Of a stretch of 64,000 nt of DNA, positions 32,245-43,479 are shown piece by piece. A program made the position numbers and the translations under genes. Under the pieces are notes generated by a model. The model saw nothing but the letters and a program-made list of their open reading frames with translations, did not search any database and was not told the DNA's origin. Origin of the DNA: Acestrorhynchus altus (taxonomy: Eukaryota; Chordata; Actinopteri; Characiformes; Acestrorhynchidae); assembly GCA_034509495.1 (NCBI GenBank), contig CM067523.1, forward strand, positions 18,682,879 to 18,746,878, written 5' to 3'. The first letter of the stretch is position 1. Each line of letters starts with the position of its first letter.

Positions 32245-34290
32245 ATAAGATAATATTGACTTTTATTATCCCACCTGGGGGAAATTTGCATTGTTACAGC
32301 AGAAAACACAGTAAGCAGATAAGGAGCAGTAAGTAAACAAAGATGTGCAATATACAAAATACAAAATATAAGATATGCAATAGAAATAAATAAATAAATA
32401 AGGCATCTGTTTACAGAAAAAAATAGAATTGAACAGCCACACGTGCAGATGTATGGATATTCCACATTTCCGAACAGGTAATGGCTAGATGAAATTATAG
32501 ATATTGCACAGAACTTGTGTATGTATTGCAGCAAACATTGCACAATAATTAGAGGTAGGATAAGACATAGGTCCATGCGGTGTGTTTGTATAGAGTGCAC
32601 TATGATAGATTGAGGTGTGTGTGTGTGTCTTTGGGAGATTTTGATTGTAAATCTGACCAGCAGTGGGGAGAAAGGAGCTGTGGTAGCTCACTTTTTCACA
32701 TCAAAGGTGGACGACTCGGAAAGGAGCTGCTCAGTGCTGCAACTGCCTCCTGTGGATGAGAGGAGTTGTCTATTATGGATGCAAGCTTGGCCAACATCCT
32801 CCTCTCTGCCACTTCTACCACTGTGTCCAGCACGCAGCCCAGGACTGAACTTGCCATCCTGATAAGCTTGTGCAGTTTCTTCCTGCCTGCTGCTGTAATG
32901 CCACCTCCCCTGCAGACAAGGCCATAGAAGATGGCTGAAGCCACCACAGACTCATAAAAGAGCTGAGAAGTCATCCATGTATTCCAAAGGACCTCCTCCA
33001 CAGATGGACTCTTTGGTCTTTCTCACACAGGGTGTGAGTGTCAGACAAGTCCAGTTTGTTGTTTAGATGAACATTCAGGTACTTGTTGGTCTTGACAATC
33101 TCAATGTCCTTTCCCTGTTTGTTCACTGGAGTGAGTGAGGAGAACTTAGTCCTGGTTTTACCCAGGTTGATCTGGAGGCAGTTCTGCTGGCACCAGTGCA
33201 GAAAAACCCTTGTGGCTTCTCTGTATTCAGTTTCACTGTCATCAGAAATGTAGTAAACAATGGCAGAGTCAGGTTGAGGTGTTGTGAGTGAAGTCAACAG
33301 TATAGAGGGTGATGAGGAACGGGGCCAGGACTGTTCCCTGTGGTGCCCCTGTACTGCAGAGTGTTTTTTCTGATACACAGTCCTTAAGTTGCCTGTACTG
33401 TTGTCTGTTTGTGAAGAAGTCCATAGTCCAAGTTATGAGAAGGTGATCCACCCCAGCTCTCTCCATCTTGCTAGTAGAGTAGGCTTGATGGTGTTGAAAG
33501 CACTCAATAGGTCATGATTATAAGCATGATTCTTATAGTGAAACTCCAAACTCCAAATACATTGTTCTGCTGCAGCTGGCTTTCCATTTTTCTCCTGTAC
33601 TGGTCTTGGTCCTCTCTGATTTTCCTTCACATGAATCCTTTCCTTCTGTACTCTCCTCATGTCCTCTTTTGTTCTTCAAGAAGAGCCTTCAGATCTGAGG
33701 TAATCCAAAGCTAGTTATTGGGAAAGCACTGTACAGTCTTGGTGGGTACAGTGTTCTCCACACCGAGGTGTATGTAGTCTGTGATGTACTGAGTGAGACC
33801 AACAGTATACTCACCATATGGGTCACGGAGAACCTCCCAATCTGTTGTTTCAAAGCAGTCCTTCGGAGCTTCATAGGCCCTATCAGACCAACTTCTCACC
33901 TTCTCACCTGACAATTCTGAACAATGGGATTGCACACAAGCAGGGGATTCTGGTCCTCCTTGCCCAAGGCTGGGAGGGGTCCTGTGACTAATGCATTGTA
34001 GGTGTTTGCATAAAACAGGTTCAGTGTTTTATTGTCTTTTGTGTTGCAAGTCACATACTGTTCAAAGTTGGGAAGTGTGGAGGACAGGGAAGCATGGTTG
34101 AAGTCCCCAGAGATGAGGATGAACGCCTGTGGATGATGTGTCTAGAGTTTGCTCGTGACTGAACAGATGACGTCACATGCCATGCACATGTCTGCGGAGA
34201 GAGGAATGTCTCCTCAACCCTGGTGTAAACAACGAAGCCGTGGCTGTGCTCCTGCTCCCCAAACGTGAACACAAAATAAAGTCTCAGAAC
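32245..34290 (-). mobile_element. 5'-truncated non-LTR retrotransposon (LINE)
   Basis: The endonuclease end, reverse transcriptase and C-terminal region follow each other on the minus strand. A 3' UTR finishes in sequence reading AAATTTCCCCCAGGTGGGAT and then ATAAAAGTCAATATT, typical of fish LINE 3' ends. It is about 2 kb, so the 5' half is missing, as is usual for LINEs. Family is CR1/L2/Rex1/jockey-like, and I cannot assign it more closely. Confidence 0.75.
32696..34290 (-). pseudogene. Broken LINE endonuclease-reverse transcriptase ORF
   Basis: Order on the minus strand: the endonuclease piece with ISGDFNHASL near 34110 (the SDH-type active site reads GKEDQN near 33960), then DCFETTDWEVL near 33850 and a basic linker. 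RT motif DLLSAFNTIKP is near 33500, then STGAPQGTVLAPFL near 33345. The catalytic F/YxDD motif is deleted, with the frame jumping from DFTHN to DSAIVYYISDD. LGKTRTK, KYLNVHLNNKLDLS and ASAIFYGLVCRGG follow, then ASSVLGCVLD. Several frameshifts and a large deletion before the palm make it inactive. Confidence 0.75.
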
Positions 34291-34639
34291 GAGCAGGAAA
34301 AATATCACTGTCCTGATCATGGAATCGGGTGTAAATTATATATTAATAAGACGACACAGACAACATGAAATTAATTTAACTAATTAAGAGAAAAGAATGT
34401 TTAATAGAACTAAAAGATGGAACTGGCTGCCCCTTGAGCATCGCTAGAACTCCATATATAAATATATCATATAATTACATTTCCTATGCCATTATTTCCC
34501 CGCCAAAAATCGAGTGATTTGTTTTTAATGTGAGAGCTCAGTTCATGCCAATGTTTGTTTACATGTGATATATAATTGTGCTTGCTCAGATTTACTGTGC
34601 TGGTAAACCAACTTGGCTTTGCTTTTGTATGAAACTGTG
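34291..34639. other. Unassigned AT-rich sequence
   Basis: AT-rich with TATATAAATATAT near 34451. No recognised feature. Confidence 0.4.
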
Positions 34640-34835
34640 GGTGCTTTCAGATACAACCCGCTCAAGTGCAATCAATGTACGAATTTCTCCTGCTTGCTTG
34701 CGGACCCTTCTGTGCTCTCGCGCTTGGAATTACAGCACAACAAAACGGCCGAATGTCTTCATCCAATGAAAAGCTGGTAACTGGTTTTGACCAATGACAC
34801 CCTTGCTGCTGCTCCTCTACATTTTCATGTAGCAC
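34640..34835 (+). repeat. Inverted duplication, left arm
   Basis: TTTCTCCTGCTTGCTTGCGG, GCTCTCGCGCTTGGAAT, CAGCACAAC and TGCTGCTCCTCTACATTTTC match, in reverse complement, the segment at 34995-35190. Identity is clearly above chance over ~180 bp, with small indels. Confidence 0.7.
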
Positions 34836-34994
34836 GCAAATGCCCCACCAAAGCATTCTGCTTCCCATTTTTTATACCACATATATAAACAATTCCATGA
34901 CACACATGCATGATATATACTAATATAAATACATCTATGACATAAATGAGTTGTACAACTCAACCGAACACAACCCATCAAGTTGCTGGTGGCA

Positions 34995-35190
34995 GGAGGG
35001 AGCAGCTTTTCCCAACCAATGAGAATGTACAGGAGCCACAGCAAGAATCTCCCTGGTGAAAACCTTTTTCCATCTTCTGATTGGCTGACGACTTCTGGCA
35101 GCTGTGCTGAAAATCCAAGCATGAGAGCATTGTGTGCTCCGCAAGTGAGCAGGAGACATTTGTGCAAGTGTGCATGCATGTGTCTGATAC
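34995..35190 (-). repeat. Inverted duplication, right arm
   Basis: On the minus strand it reads TGTCTCCTGCTCACTTGCGG, GCTCTCATGCTTGGATTTTC and CTGTACATTCTCATTGG, the mirror of 34640-34835. The spacer is about 160 bp. The 174-codon frame at 34817-35341 crosses this arm and is an artefact or a relic. Confidence 0.7.
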
Positions 35191-36335
35191 CTTGTGATAG
35201 ACAGGGTAGATAGGGGTAGTAGAGGGTAGATAGGGGTATTCCTGTCTTCTTGTATTCCTGTCCAATGACTCCATGTAGGCTCAGGATCCACCTGGGGTCA
35301 CATAAAAAAATCGCTCTTGACTTATGGCAGTAAAATAACACGATATCTGGAGGTTGACCTATATTGGACCTATTAACCTATAAGGCTGATCCATAGTCAC
35401 ACTGTTCGACTTCAGAAACACCCTTTCAGTCACATATGTACAGATAGCTTTTGAGACCAGGCTTCCAGGAGGAATCTGCAATCAAGCTGTTCTTCAGACT
35501 AGCTCACAAGATCTCAACTACTTTCTTCAACATGAAAAATTCATCTTTTCATCGTATTTAAAGAGTATGTTTACCTGCATCTGTTCTAATGTGTTCCGGA
35601 GTTTCTACACTGAAAACCATTGTGTTGCTGAGAGAAACACATTTAATTAGCGAGAGACTGAAACGTTTCCAGAGTACTCTATGTGACGGTTGGTGTGGCA
35701 GTCAAGATGTTCACCTACCATATCATAGGAGTCCATAAATAAATCTAGCAGGCTCTTTCTTGGCATGTTAAGTTTGGATCCTCCACTGGGGAGCTAAGAG
35801 GGAACTTCATTGCATTGGAAAGCGCCAACCCCATTTCACCGATTCGTTCTCTAGGTCTGCATGTGTATTCTTGGTGATGCAGCCAACAAACACAACATTC
35901 AGAGAACTAAGAGGATCAAGCCCCTCTGTAAAGCAGTGGGGGCAACCACGGCACACTCACCCAGGGGAGTCGGCGAGGATTAGAATGGATTTTCGTTCTG
36001 GAGAGGCCTACTGCACTCAGCTCTATTTTGTTTAGACCAATATTGCTGACTATTTTTAGAGACTGGAATATTTAAACTATGCTTTCGATGCGAGTGTGTT
36101 TTAAACACATTTTGCCTAAATAGGCCCACATTAACATTCATTTCCTCTCAAAAGCCCATCCTTAATTTAGTATTTTTGATTGATTCAGGTTCATAATGTG
36201 CTTACACTGGTGTTGTTGGTACACTCCAGAAATGAAACCTATATATCTTCCCATCACTTTGTGTTTGTGTGTACTGTGTTGTGTTGTGCCACCAAAATGG
36301 CACCTTGAGACTACTTTTGGATACTGTACCTCTTG
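35191..36335. other. Unassigned sequence, partly complex
   Basis: TAGATAGGGGTA repeats twice near 35206-35240. 35700-36010 has higher complexity and several CpGs and could be noncoding-conserved. No gene recognised. Confidence 0.35.
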
Positions 36336-36359
36336 GCGAGACATCATTGCCTGCTAAAC

Positions 36360-36605
36360 ATGCCTCTGCAATGCACTCAAAGACATTTTACCCAGTTGAC
36401 AGATTTTGAGAGGGGGCCATTCACTGGACTGGTAGGAAACAGGATGGTCATTTTGACAATTTGCCGCCATCGAGGCTGCTCTGACCAAGCTGTTAGGAGG
36501 TGTAGGGAGCAGTGGTTGTGTGCAGACATGCACGCACAGTCAACAGGACTAGAACCATATTGTCTTAAGCGACAAATCCAGGCTGTGGATCTGAAAACGG
36601 TTTGA
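36360..36605 (+). pseudogene. Tc1-like transposase N-terminal fragment
   Basis: Starting at the second ATG (36360) the frame reads MPLQCTQRHFTQLTDFERGP, then HRGCSDQAVRRCREQW. This matches the Tc1 helix-turn-helix pattern (MPLRR..., LSDFERGRI, GCSDAAVRRCWQQW). The first ATG at 36333 is less family-like. The frame ends at 36605 with no catalytic domain following. Confidence 0.7.
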
Positions 36606-36827
36606 ATATTTATATATATAACTCTCTATAACAGACTTTGCAGGAAATACACAGCTAGCCTGGGGACTGTTCAGGGAGTATTCAATAAAAACTGTGACAG
36701 AAAAATGTACAACATCATCATATTTGAATAATATTCGGAATAACTGTTCCTCCACCACTAATTATGTAGCCTAATCTACACTATTTTTAAAACACACACT
36801 TAGTTATTAGAATGACTGTTTATATTA
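36606..36827. other. Unassigned sequence
   Basis: AT-rich. Nothing recognised. Confidence 0.4.
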
Positions 36828-37165
36828 TCCTTAAGAACCCAATTCTGTGGGATTTCTTTTGTAGTCTGACATACTTCTTTTTACCAAAAACATTCAAAAT
36901 GTATAAATAGGAGACAGTCACAAATACCATATGTTGTAATTTCCTATGCTGCTCAAAATTGTCTTCATTTTAGATGCAAAAATTAAAAGAATTAAATTTT
37001 GTATGAATTCAACCATGTTCTTATTACGGCTACGTAAATATTTTGAAAATGGATCACCCAGTGTAACATGTTACTGCTCAACAGTAAACATGCACTAGAA
37101 ACCTGTTTAGAATTGAAACTGGGATTTAATTTGCTTGTTTTCTGCGCTTAAGTACAAACTGAACT
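36828..37165 (+). mobile_element. Family A element, copy 7, internally deleted
   Basis: The left terminus CTTAAGAACCCAATTCTGTGG and TATAAATAGGAGACAGTCAC are intact. The right part with AACATGCACTAGAAACCTG and GAAACTGGGATTTAATTTGC follows after a deletion of the middle. Confidence 0.7.
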
Positions 37166-37604
37166 CATCACAGAATGATGTGATGTTACTCTGATCTGGA
37201 GAATAGTGCAAAAGTACAAATCTGGACATGTCCATTTATCACATGCCTATATTGTGTATTTAACAATGGTTATGAACATGGCTCAGACAATCAGATTTTA
37301 GGACTGCAACAATCCATTTTATAAGAAAAGAAGTCCACTTCAGCAAACAGTGCACCTAATGTTATGGCTGTTCGGTGCATGAAATGTGTCGATCTATAAA
37401 AATGCCTGTGTGTGCAAGCAGTGTGAACCTGTCTGGCCAGTCACCCGTCAGCGATCCTGTTTGCGTGTGCATAATAGTTTGCTGATGATGGTCCATCTGA
37501 ATGTTCTGCACGTAGGTGTAAACTGAGTACAGTGTGTGTAAGCTACTGTACTTCTAATGCATAAAAGCCAATGCATTTCCTTCCTGCTGAGATATAGTGT
37601 GGCT
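37166..37604. other. Unassigned sequence
   Basis: Moderate complexity with GTGTGCAAGCAGTGTGAACC near 37411. Nothing recognised. Confidence 0.35.
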
Positions 37605-37850
37605 TTTTAGGCATTAAGCTGATACTTCTTACCCTCTTTCTGCATTCCCGGCATCTTCCCAAGGACGGGTGGCAGAAAGCAATTGCTATTAGTCTGAGTA
37701 CGCCGGGCTGGTGTATAAATATAGGCAGCTTTCAGCTGATGAGTAACAGCACCATCAATTAACATTAAGGCTGGTTCTATCGCCGTGTCATAAACAACAC
37801 GATGATGGTGCTCCCTCGGTGTCAAAGGTATGATGAACTTATATGATCAG
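37605..37850. promoter_or_regulatory. Candidate conserved noncoding block
   Basis: Complex sequence with TATAAATATAGGCAGC near 37714, CACCATCAATTAACATTAAGG near 37750 and a CpG-containing end. Non-repetitive in the window. Confidence 0.4.
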
Positions 37851-37874
37851 TGCAAAAAAAAAAAAAAAAGAAGG

Positions 37875-38190
37875 TAAGACAAACAGCTCATATACATAAT
37901 GCTCTGCATTAATAAACGGCCCCAGCCTCCTGTGGCTTGATTGATGTGAGTGACATCGCTTTCTTGGCAGTGAGAAGAGTCCGCAATTGATGTTCTCTTT
38001 ACGAGATGAAACTCTAAAGCCCCCGAGAAAAATGGAGCAGTTAGTTTTATCCCAAGGCGAGCTAAACTCCACCAGATCAAAACACATCCTCATGTGTTGG
38101 CTATAAGAGTAACTGTATATAGAGTAAATTTTCAGGCAATCGCGATGGCATTCTGGCCATGAATTTATTAACGCCATTCACCTGTAGAAC
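37875..38190. promoter_or_regulatory. Candidate conserved noncoding block
   Basis: Continues the complex region after a short poly(A) run at 37854. It includes CTTGATTGATGTGAGTGACA near 37936, AGTCCGCAATTGATG near 37978 and CAATCGCGATGGCATTCTGG near 38137. Overlapping minus frames have no recognised domain. Confidence 0.4.
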
Positions 38191-38239
38191 AAGTCGGTGG
38201 GATGTTTTTGTCGTTTGATGTACTTTTATACACCATACT

Positions 38240-38770
38240 TTTATACATCATTTGAGATGGAAATTTACTTGCGCCTGCAATCATTGTGGTTGTTTATTTT
38301 TTTTACTTTGCTTACTAGAACTAAAAAACATTCTAAACTTGAATTGACCATCCAGAGTTTTGAAAATGAAAAATAAATAAATAAATAAAATAAATAAATA
38401 AATAAATAAGATCTACATCGGCAATAATTAGATTAACAAGAATATTTATAATAATAAAATTTTCAAAATACATGACAGTAGTCCAAATTAATTTGATAAA
38501 GCAACCTGAATATCATTTGCGTATCAGTATTCTCTGGTATTCTTCTAAGGACTATTATTCTGAAATTTGAAAGAGATCAAACAGTCCCTCTCTTCACATT
38601 GCGCTTTATAACCCAATATCGAGATCAGTGATGTCATCAGCCCCACCCCCTCTCACTCATCAGTCAGAGTCTGTATGCAGGTTGAGCAGGTACACGCAGA
38701 CAGAGCAGTAAACATGCACTGGAATCTCCTTTGGCATGGGATTTAATTTTGTTGGGAATTAGTGAATTTT
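38240..38770 (+). mobile_element. Family A element, copy 8
   Basis: GAGATGGAAATTTACTTGC, CATCCAGAGTTTTGAAAAT, CAGTCAGAGTCTGTATGCAG, CAGAGCAGTAAACATGCACT and GGGATTTAATTTTG appear in family order. The left terminus is degraded. An (AAAT)n microsatellite at 38371-38409 has expanded inside. Confidence 0.75.
38371..38409. repeat. (AAAT)n microsatellite
   Basis: Nine to ten tetranucleotide units within family A copy 8. Confidence 0.9.
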
Positions 38771-38944
38771 TGATTAATCACAGAATATTGTTGTGATTTA
38801 TTAAAGATTCACTTGCTTGACACCTGCAAAATAAATATAATAGCATGTTATTTATCAAAAGGTTACTCATAATTAATATTAGAATATATAATATATTATA
38901 ATATCATTAATATTATAATTATAGCAAATCATATCGTTTTGTTG

Positions 38945-39240
38945 CAGCACCATGTCCCAATGTTTGCAGGTTCAAATCCTTGTTCATGCTGTTTGCCATT
39001 GGTAGCTGGCCTGTGGGTGGGTAAACGGTGCTTTCTCCCCAGGTCAGGTCAGCAGTACAATGCTGGTCGGCACCGGCATTTTTGCTGCCCATTAACGATG
39101 TAATGATGGCAGTTTAAAAAACATGGTGCCTGGCTTCACATGTATATCGGATGAGGCACGTGCTTGTCTTCACCCTTCTATTGTCGGGGGCATCATATGT
39201 AATAGAGGTCCTAACAATAATTGGCACTTCCAAGTGGAGG
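38945..39240 (+). mobile_element. SINE S1, near-complete
   Basis: TTGCAGGTTCAAATCCTTG is the B box. GGTGCTTTCTCCCCAGGTCA and CAATGCTGGTCGGCACC form the body. CGTGCTTGTCTTCACCC, GTCGGGGGCATCATATGTAA and GAGGTCCTAACAATAATTGG form the tail. The A box is degenerate (CAGCACCATGTCCC). Confidence 0.7.
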
Positions 39241-39779
39241 ATTCAGTAATTAATTTTACTCTCATAGGTTTGGAGTTATTATACTGTTTTGTTATGCATT
39301 CACGAAGTAATTGCATAGTTAATTACATAAGAATTACACAATGAATTATATTTAATGAATTATATTTGAGATTTTATTCTGAACAAATCAAATTTAATGA
39401 ACTATCTACCTCTTTAACTTCCAGCCCCTTATGTTGGCTGGATTGAAGGTTTGAATCTGGACTTTTCACTGTTTCTCTGATTAATTCTGGTTTCACAAAC
39501 AGCAGGTTTGTCGCTGCCAATTCAGAATTGAATTGCAACATCTGCCAGGTCAAAATTGATGATGTATCTGATTTCCACTGTAATATAATCTGATTTCCCC
39601 ACTACACACTGTATGATAAACCATTAGGTTCCCGGCAGAATGAATGAGAACTGATGGTGGTTGAACTAAGTGTGACATGCTGAAGGTAAAGAGAGGAAAT
39701 TATTCCCCTTCAAACAGTTTCATAGTTCACTTAATGTCCATGAAGCAACTTAATAATAACTCAAGCTTAATTATCTTCC
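39241..39779. other. Unassigned sequence
   Basis: AT-rich. No gene. AATTCAGAATTGAATT near 39518 is a near-palindrome. Confidence 0.4.
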
Positions 39780-39990
39780 CATACAATGTGTCTAATGGTA
39801 GATGGCACCGCTAATGGGAACCGCATTCATTCAACATTATGAAAGAGTGAGATTCTTTAAGGCGAACTATTCCAGCACAGATCTCTTCATAACGCAGTGC
39901 ACAGTGTGCTTAATGACAAACCTGCAGGTCCTGGTAGGTCATCTGCACTATAGATTTTATATGCAATATGCATTAGTTATATGTTAGAGT
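39780..39990. promoter_or_regulatory. Candidate conserved noncoding block
   Basis: Complex sequence with TGGCACCGCTAATGGGAACC near 39804 and AACGCAGTGCACAGTGTGC near 39890. The plus frame 39802-39987 has no recognised domain. Confidence 0.35.
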
Positions 39991-40325
39991 TCAGTGTTTG
40001 CTCTCTATACAGGACTAAAGCACTTCAAGACAGCTACTGCTAATGCGAGGACATTTTGATCTGGGAGTGTAGAGCAATAGGAACCTGTCTTTTCATGTCG
40101 GATGTGGCTGAAAGTGAAAGATCAAGAGAAAGAAAACTTGAAGGATAACAAGTTAGATTAGGGCTGATGCCAGTCGTTCATAAAATCCTTCGTTAACACA
40201 TCGTAACCCTGAATGACGCAAGTTCTTGGTAAGTGGTTTCATAAAACATGCATTAAGCATGTATGTCATATGTCAGATTACTATTGGAAGTTACTTATTT
40301 CAGGTCCTAGAGACCTATGCACTGC
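39991..40325. other. Unassigned sequence
   Basis: No gene or repeat recognised. Confidence 0.4.
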
Positions 40326-40744
40326 GTCAGTATTGGACAAAGTCTGGGTTGTTTTTGACCCAGTATTTGGATCAAACATTTAAGATAAATAATGTGCAAT
40401 TTTAACTAGATTGCTGGGCTAATGGAACCAAAGATCTGGTTCTGTATTTGGATCCCATAGAAACCTCCAAACAACACCATAGAAATGATTACTGATGTTT
40501 CCCAAGTGATTGCTATGGTACCTTAGGTGGTTGCTATGGTTCCCTAGATGGTTGCTTTTCCAAACGGCTGCTCAGTGGTTGGCTTGGTGTTTCTAAGTGG
40601 TCACTTTACAACCATATTTAAAACACAATCCCAACTTTGGTTCTGTTAACTCATCAATGTAATTAAAATTATGCAGCATTTATGGTAAACGATTGACCCA
40701 AGAGCTGGATCCGAAGAAATATGCTGTGTTTGTTCAATACTGAC
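40326..40744. mobile_element. Small non-autonomous element with inverted ends
   Basis: The left end GTCAGTATTGGACAAA (40326) is mirrored by TTTGTTCAATACTGAC at 40729-40744, with one mismatch. The interior holds TGGGTTGTTTTTGACCCA, a 6-bp-arm hairpin, and the degenerate GGTTGCTATGG array below. About 419 bp, non-coding. Confidence 0.55.
40495..40605 (+). repeat. GGTTGCTATGG-type degenerate tandem repeat
   Basis: About five diverged ~21-bp units such as GTGATTGCTATGGTACCTTA and GGTGGTTGCTATGGTTCCCT. This pattern is common in fish genomes. Confidence 0.65.
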
Positions 40745-41129
40745 CCAAAGGTCAGGTTTGTTTAACTTGTTTGCTGAAGCTGTAATCTTCTGATAGGTTA
40801 ACTAGTAAATATGGTGGAGTATTGCCATGTATGTCTATATTCTGTATATCTATAAGTGTATATCCATATCTATATATCGGCATCTGTAATTCAGAACTAC
40901 ACTGTATAAACAATAGTGAACACAGCCCAGTTCCATTTGTTACTAAATTTACTTTTGTCACTCACAATAAAACCACCCGGCCTTCCTGCTGTCACCCCTC
41001 TTTGCACAGAGATCTTCTTGCCTTTAGGCATACCTAGCAGGCAGTCGGTGTGTTATGTATAGATTTGTATTTTTATTATTGCAAAACACATCATCCATCT
41101 GTTATTGAGTTTCAAAAATGGGACATTTA
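40745..41129. other. Unassigned sequence
   Basis: No recognised feature. Confidence 0.4.
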
Positions 41130-41370
41130 TTTTGGCAACTTCTGCATGCTGATAAATGAGCTTCCAGAGAAATGCCACATATCATCACTGTATTAGCAAA
41201 GCTCGGTGTGTCTGAGACGGGAACTTTGCGGGAGAAGGACTGAAAACTTATCCTATCCTAACTTCAGTGTATGTTAATGTAATGAGATTTCATGCCAATG
41301 GAATCTGGGAGTATCTGCATTGGCCCATTTATCATTAAATGATCTTTAACACAATGCAGAAGACAGCTGG
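41130..41370. promoter_or_regulatory. Candidate conserved noncoding block
   Basis: Complex, non-repetitive sequence with CATGCTGATAAATGAGC near 41146, GCAAAGCTCGGTGTGTC near 41196 and TTAATGTAATGAGATTTCATG near 41274. No coding frame. Confidence 0.4.
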
Positions 41371-41567
41371 TGTTTCCAAATGGTGAAAGAAAAGAAACAA
41401 AAAAAAAACATAAAACTGCTACAAGGTTTTAGTATGACAGTGATGATATATGTGCTGAATTAATGTTTCAACATTTAGAAAAGTGGTAAGAGTAACACCC
41501 ACCCCAGAAAAGCAACACTAACTGCTCCACATAGAGCGCATATTTTACACTTTATTTGTGCACATTT
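41371..41567. other. Unassigned AT-rich sequence
   Basis: An A-run lies near 41400. Nothing recognised. Confidence 0.4.
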
Positions 41568-42222
41568 ATCCTTTAGAACTATAGACTTATTTTGATATTT
41601 TAATAGTTTGACATATTTTAACTCACCAGAACTTTAATAAAGTATTTATAGGAGACAGTCACACACAGCCAAATACTTGGGCCTACAGATTGCTTGTGTT
41701 TTTTGGCTTATAAGAACTAAAACTTTTTATATTGTAGACCTGTTGGAAATTGATCATTCCAGAGTGTTTTTGAGCTGGAAATGCAATAATTATGATGGAT
41801 TATTTGTAATGATTAGATTAACAAGGACGTTTTGGAAATAAAATAATAAACAACTGGAATATCCTAAATATTTATATTATTTATGTATATATCAGTGTTA
41901 TCCCTTCTCAGAACTTTTATTCTGAAATTGTCCTCCATATCCTAAAATGTGGATCAATGATGTCATCAGCCCTGCCCTCTCTCACCGATCAGTCAGAGTC
42001 TGTATGCAGGTTGAGCAGGTACACATGGACAGAGCAGTGAACATGCACTGTATGGCTGCTTTGGCATTTAAACTGGGATTTAATAAAGCTGGAAACAAGT
42101 TCATTTTAATTGTTTTCCAATCTGGATTACTCACGTGTAGATTGTCACAGAGTCTTATTATTTTTCTAGGATGTGTGTATCATATCTGTAGGTTACTCTG
42201 ATCCTCAGTAATGAATCCTAGA
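41568..42222 (+). mobile_element. Family A element, copy 9
   Basis: It starts CCTTTAGAACTATAGAC and has TTTGACATATTTTAACTCACC and TATAGGAGACAGTCACACAC. The middle contains CCAGAGTGTTTTTGAGCTGG. The right half has CAGTCAGAGTCTGTATGCAG, GGACAGAGCAGTGAACATGC and TCTGTAGGTTACTCTGATCC. One of the best-preserved copies, lacking only the last terminal bases. Confidence 0.8.
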
Positions 42223-42544
42223 AAATTGACTCAATGTAGAACCATACATCAGCCGTGAACAGCTACAGATGTTGGGCTTTGTTAGGTCACCTTTATTACA
42301 GATCAAGATATAGTTACACCAGTTTATTATTATACCGTATTATGATGGAAATATGGACGGTAGCCACTCATGGGAATGTTTTTTTTTTTTATTTTAATAC
42401 ATAATGAAGTCTAAACCGAATTCATTGAAATGGCATTTCAACAGAGCTTTGCAAGTTTTTTTTTGAAACCATGAAAGATCGTACACAATGGTGAAACCAG
42501 AAACGCTAAAGAAGCTGAGCTGGTGTACGCAAGGCTGTTTTTTC
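42223..42544. other. Unassigned sequence
   Basis: T-runs near 42380 and 42460. No gene. Confidence 0.4.
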
Positions 42545-43030
42545 ACTGGCCTGGCACTGAGACCTACTGCTGTTCTGTGCTACTGAGTGGGCGTAGATAA
42601 TGGTTATGAATTTGTCATGCAAGGTCAGAGAAGAAGCGCTGTCTCTGCCTTATGTTTTATTGGTGTCACTCTTTAATATTCCCCCAAATACTGCACAGAT
42701 GATTTATGGGTAATGAGCAGACACCTTCGCGGCTGGCTTGCCGTATTGCAGAGCAGACGAGCAATTACTTTTAAGACATTTTGTTTGGATCAATTTAGAG
42801 TTCTCCTAAATTATTGATGTTATGTAACAATTCGAAATGGATCCCTGCAAATGCTAGATTGCAGCGTCTAAATCAGAAAGATATGGGCTTTCTGTATTTC
42901 TTATTCCCTCACAAATCCTCCATCGTTCTGTCCGTATGTCAGTCTCAGATATGCAGCAAAAGTCCAATCATAAAGGGCTAATCTTGTTACATAACATTCC
43001 CAGTTTACTGAAGATCTATTCTATTGTTAT
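42545..43030. promoter_or_regulatory. Candidate conserved noncoding block (large)
   Basis: The longest non-repetitive complex block: nearly 500 bp with GGTGTCACTCTTTAATATTC near 42662, GACGAGCAATTACTTTTAAG near 42757, GCAGCGTCTAAATCAG near 42861 and AGTCCAATCATAAAGGGC near 42961. No frame or repeat spans it. The strongest regulatory candidate on appearance alone. Confidence 0.45.
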
Positions 43031-43479
43031 TAGTGCTCATGTGCTCTCCTTAGAGGGAGAGAGACACAATGTAGGTAAACTCAAATCAGATCATTTTTTT
43101 TTATAATGCAGTCTGATATTGATATTGTTCTGCTGTCGATAACGTGGCAGGTAAAATATGAAAAGTGTGCACAACTTGGTCAAACTGCTTTTGACAGTAT
43201 TTGATAGAACCTGTTGAAATAATAGCTCTTCTCAGATCTTCTCCGATGCAGAAAGTCAATCAGATGTACGATTGCAGTCTACTAACCTTGCAGAACTGGA
43301 TTGGTAAACGTTGATATTTTCATCCCACAGACAATGATTCTTATTGCTTAAATTCCTGAGTCAGGTTGGGGTCTAAAGCTTGGGGTCGAGGGTTTAGGAC
43401 AGGACTTTGACTAGCTCTTTCCCTAAGTTGGCAATATAGACAGGTGACCTGTTGTTATGCAATGCATATTGCATAAGGC
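43031..43479. other. Unassigned sequence
   Basis: No recognised gene or repeat. Confidence 0.4.

Noticed and set aside
32169..32600. 143-codon minus frame
   Set aside because: Overlaps the LINE 3' UTR, and its hydrophobic residues come from AT-rich sequence.
34817..35341. 174-codon minus frame, the longest in the window
   Set aside because: It crosses an inverted duplication, shows no domain, and overlaps other frames in all phases.
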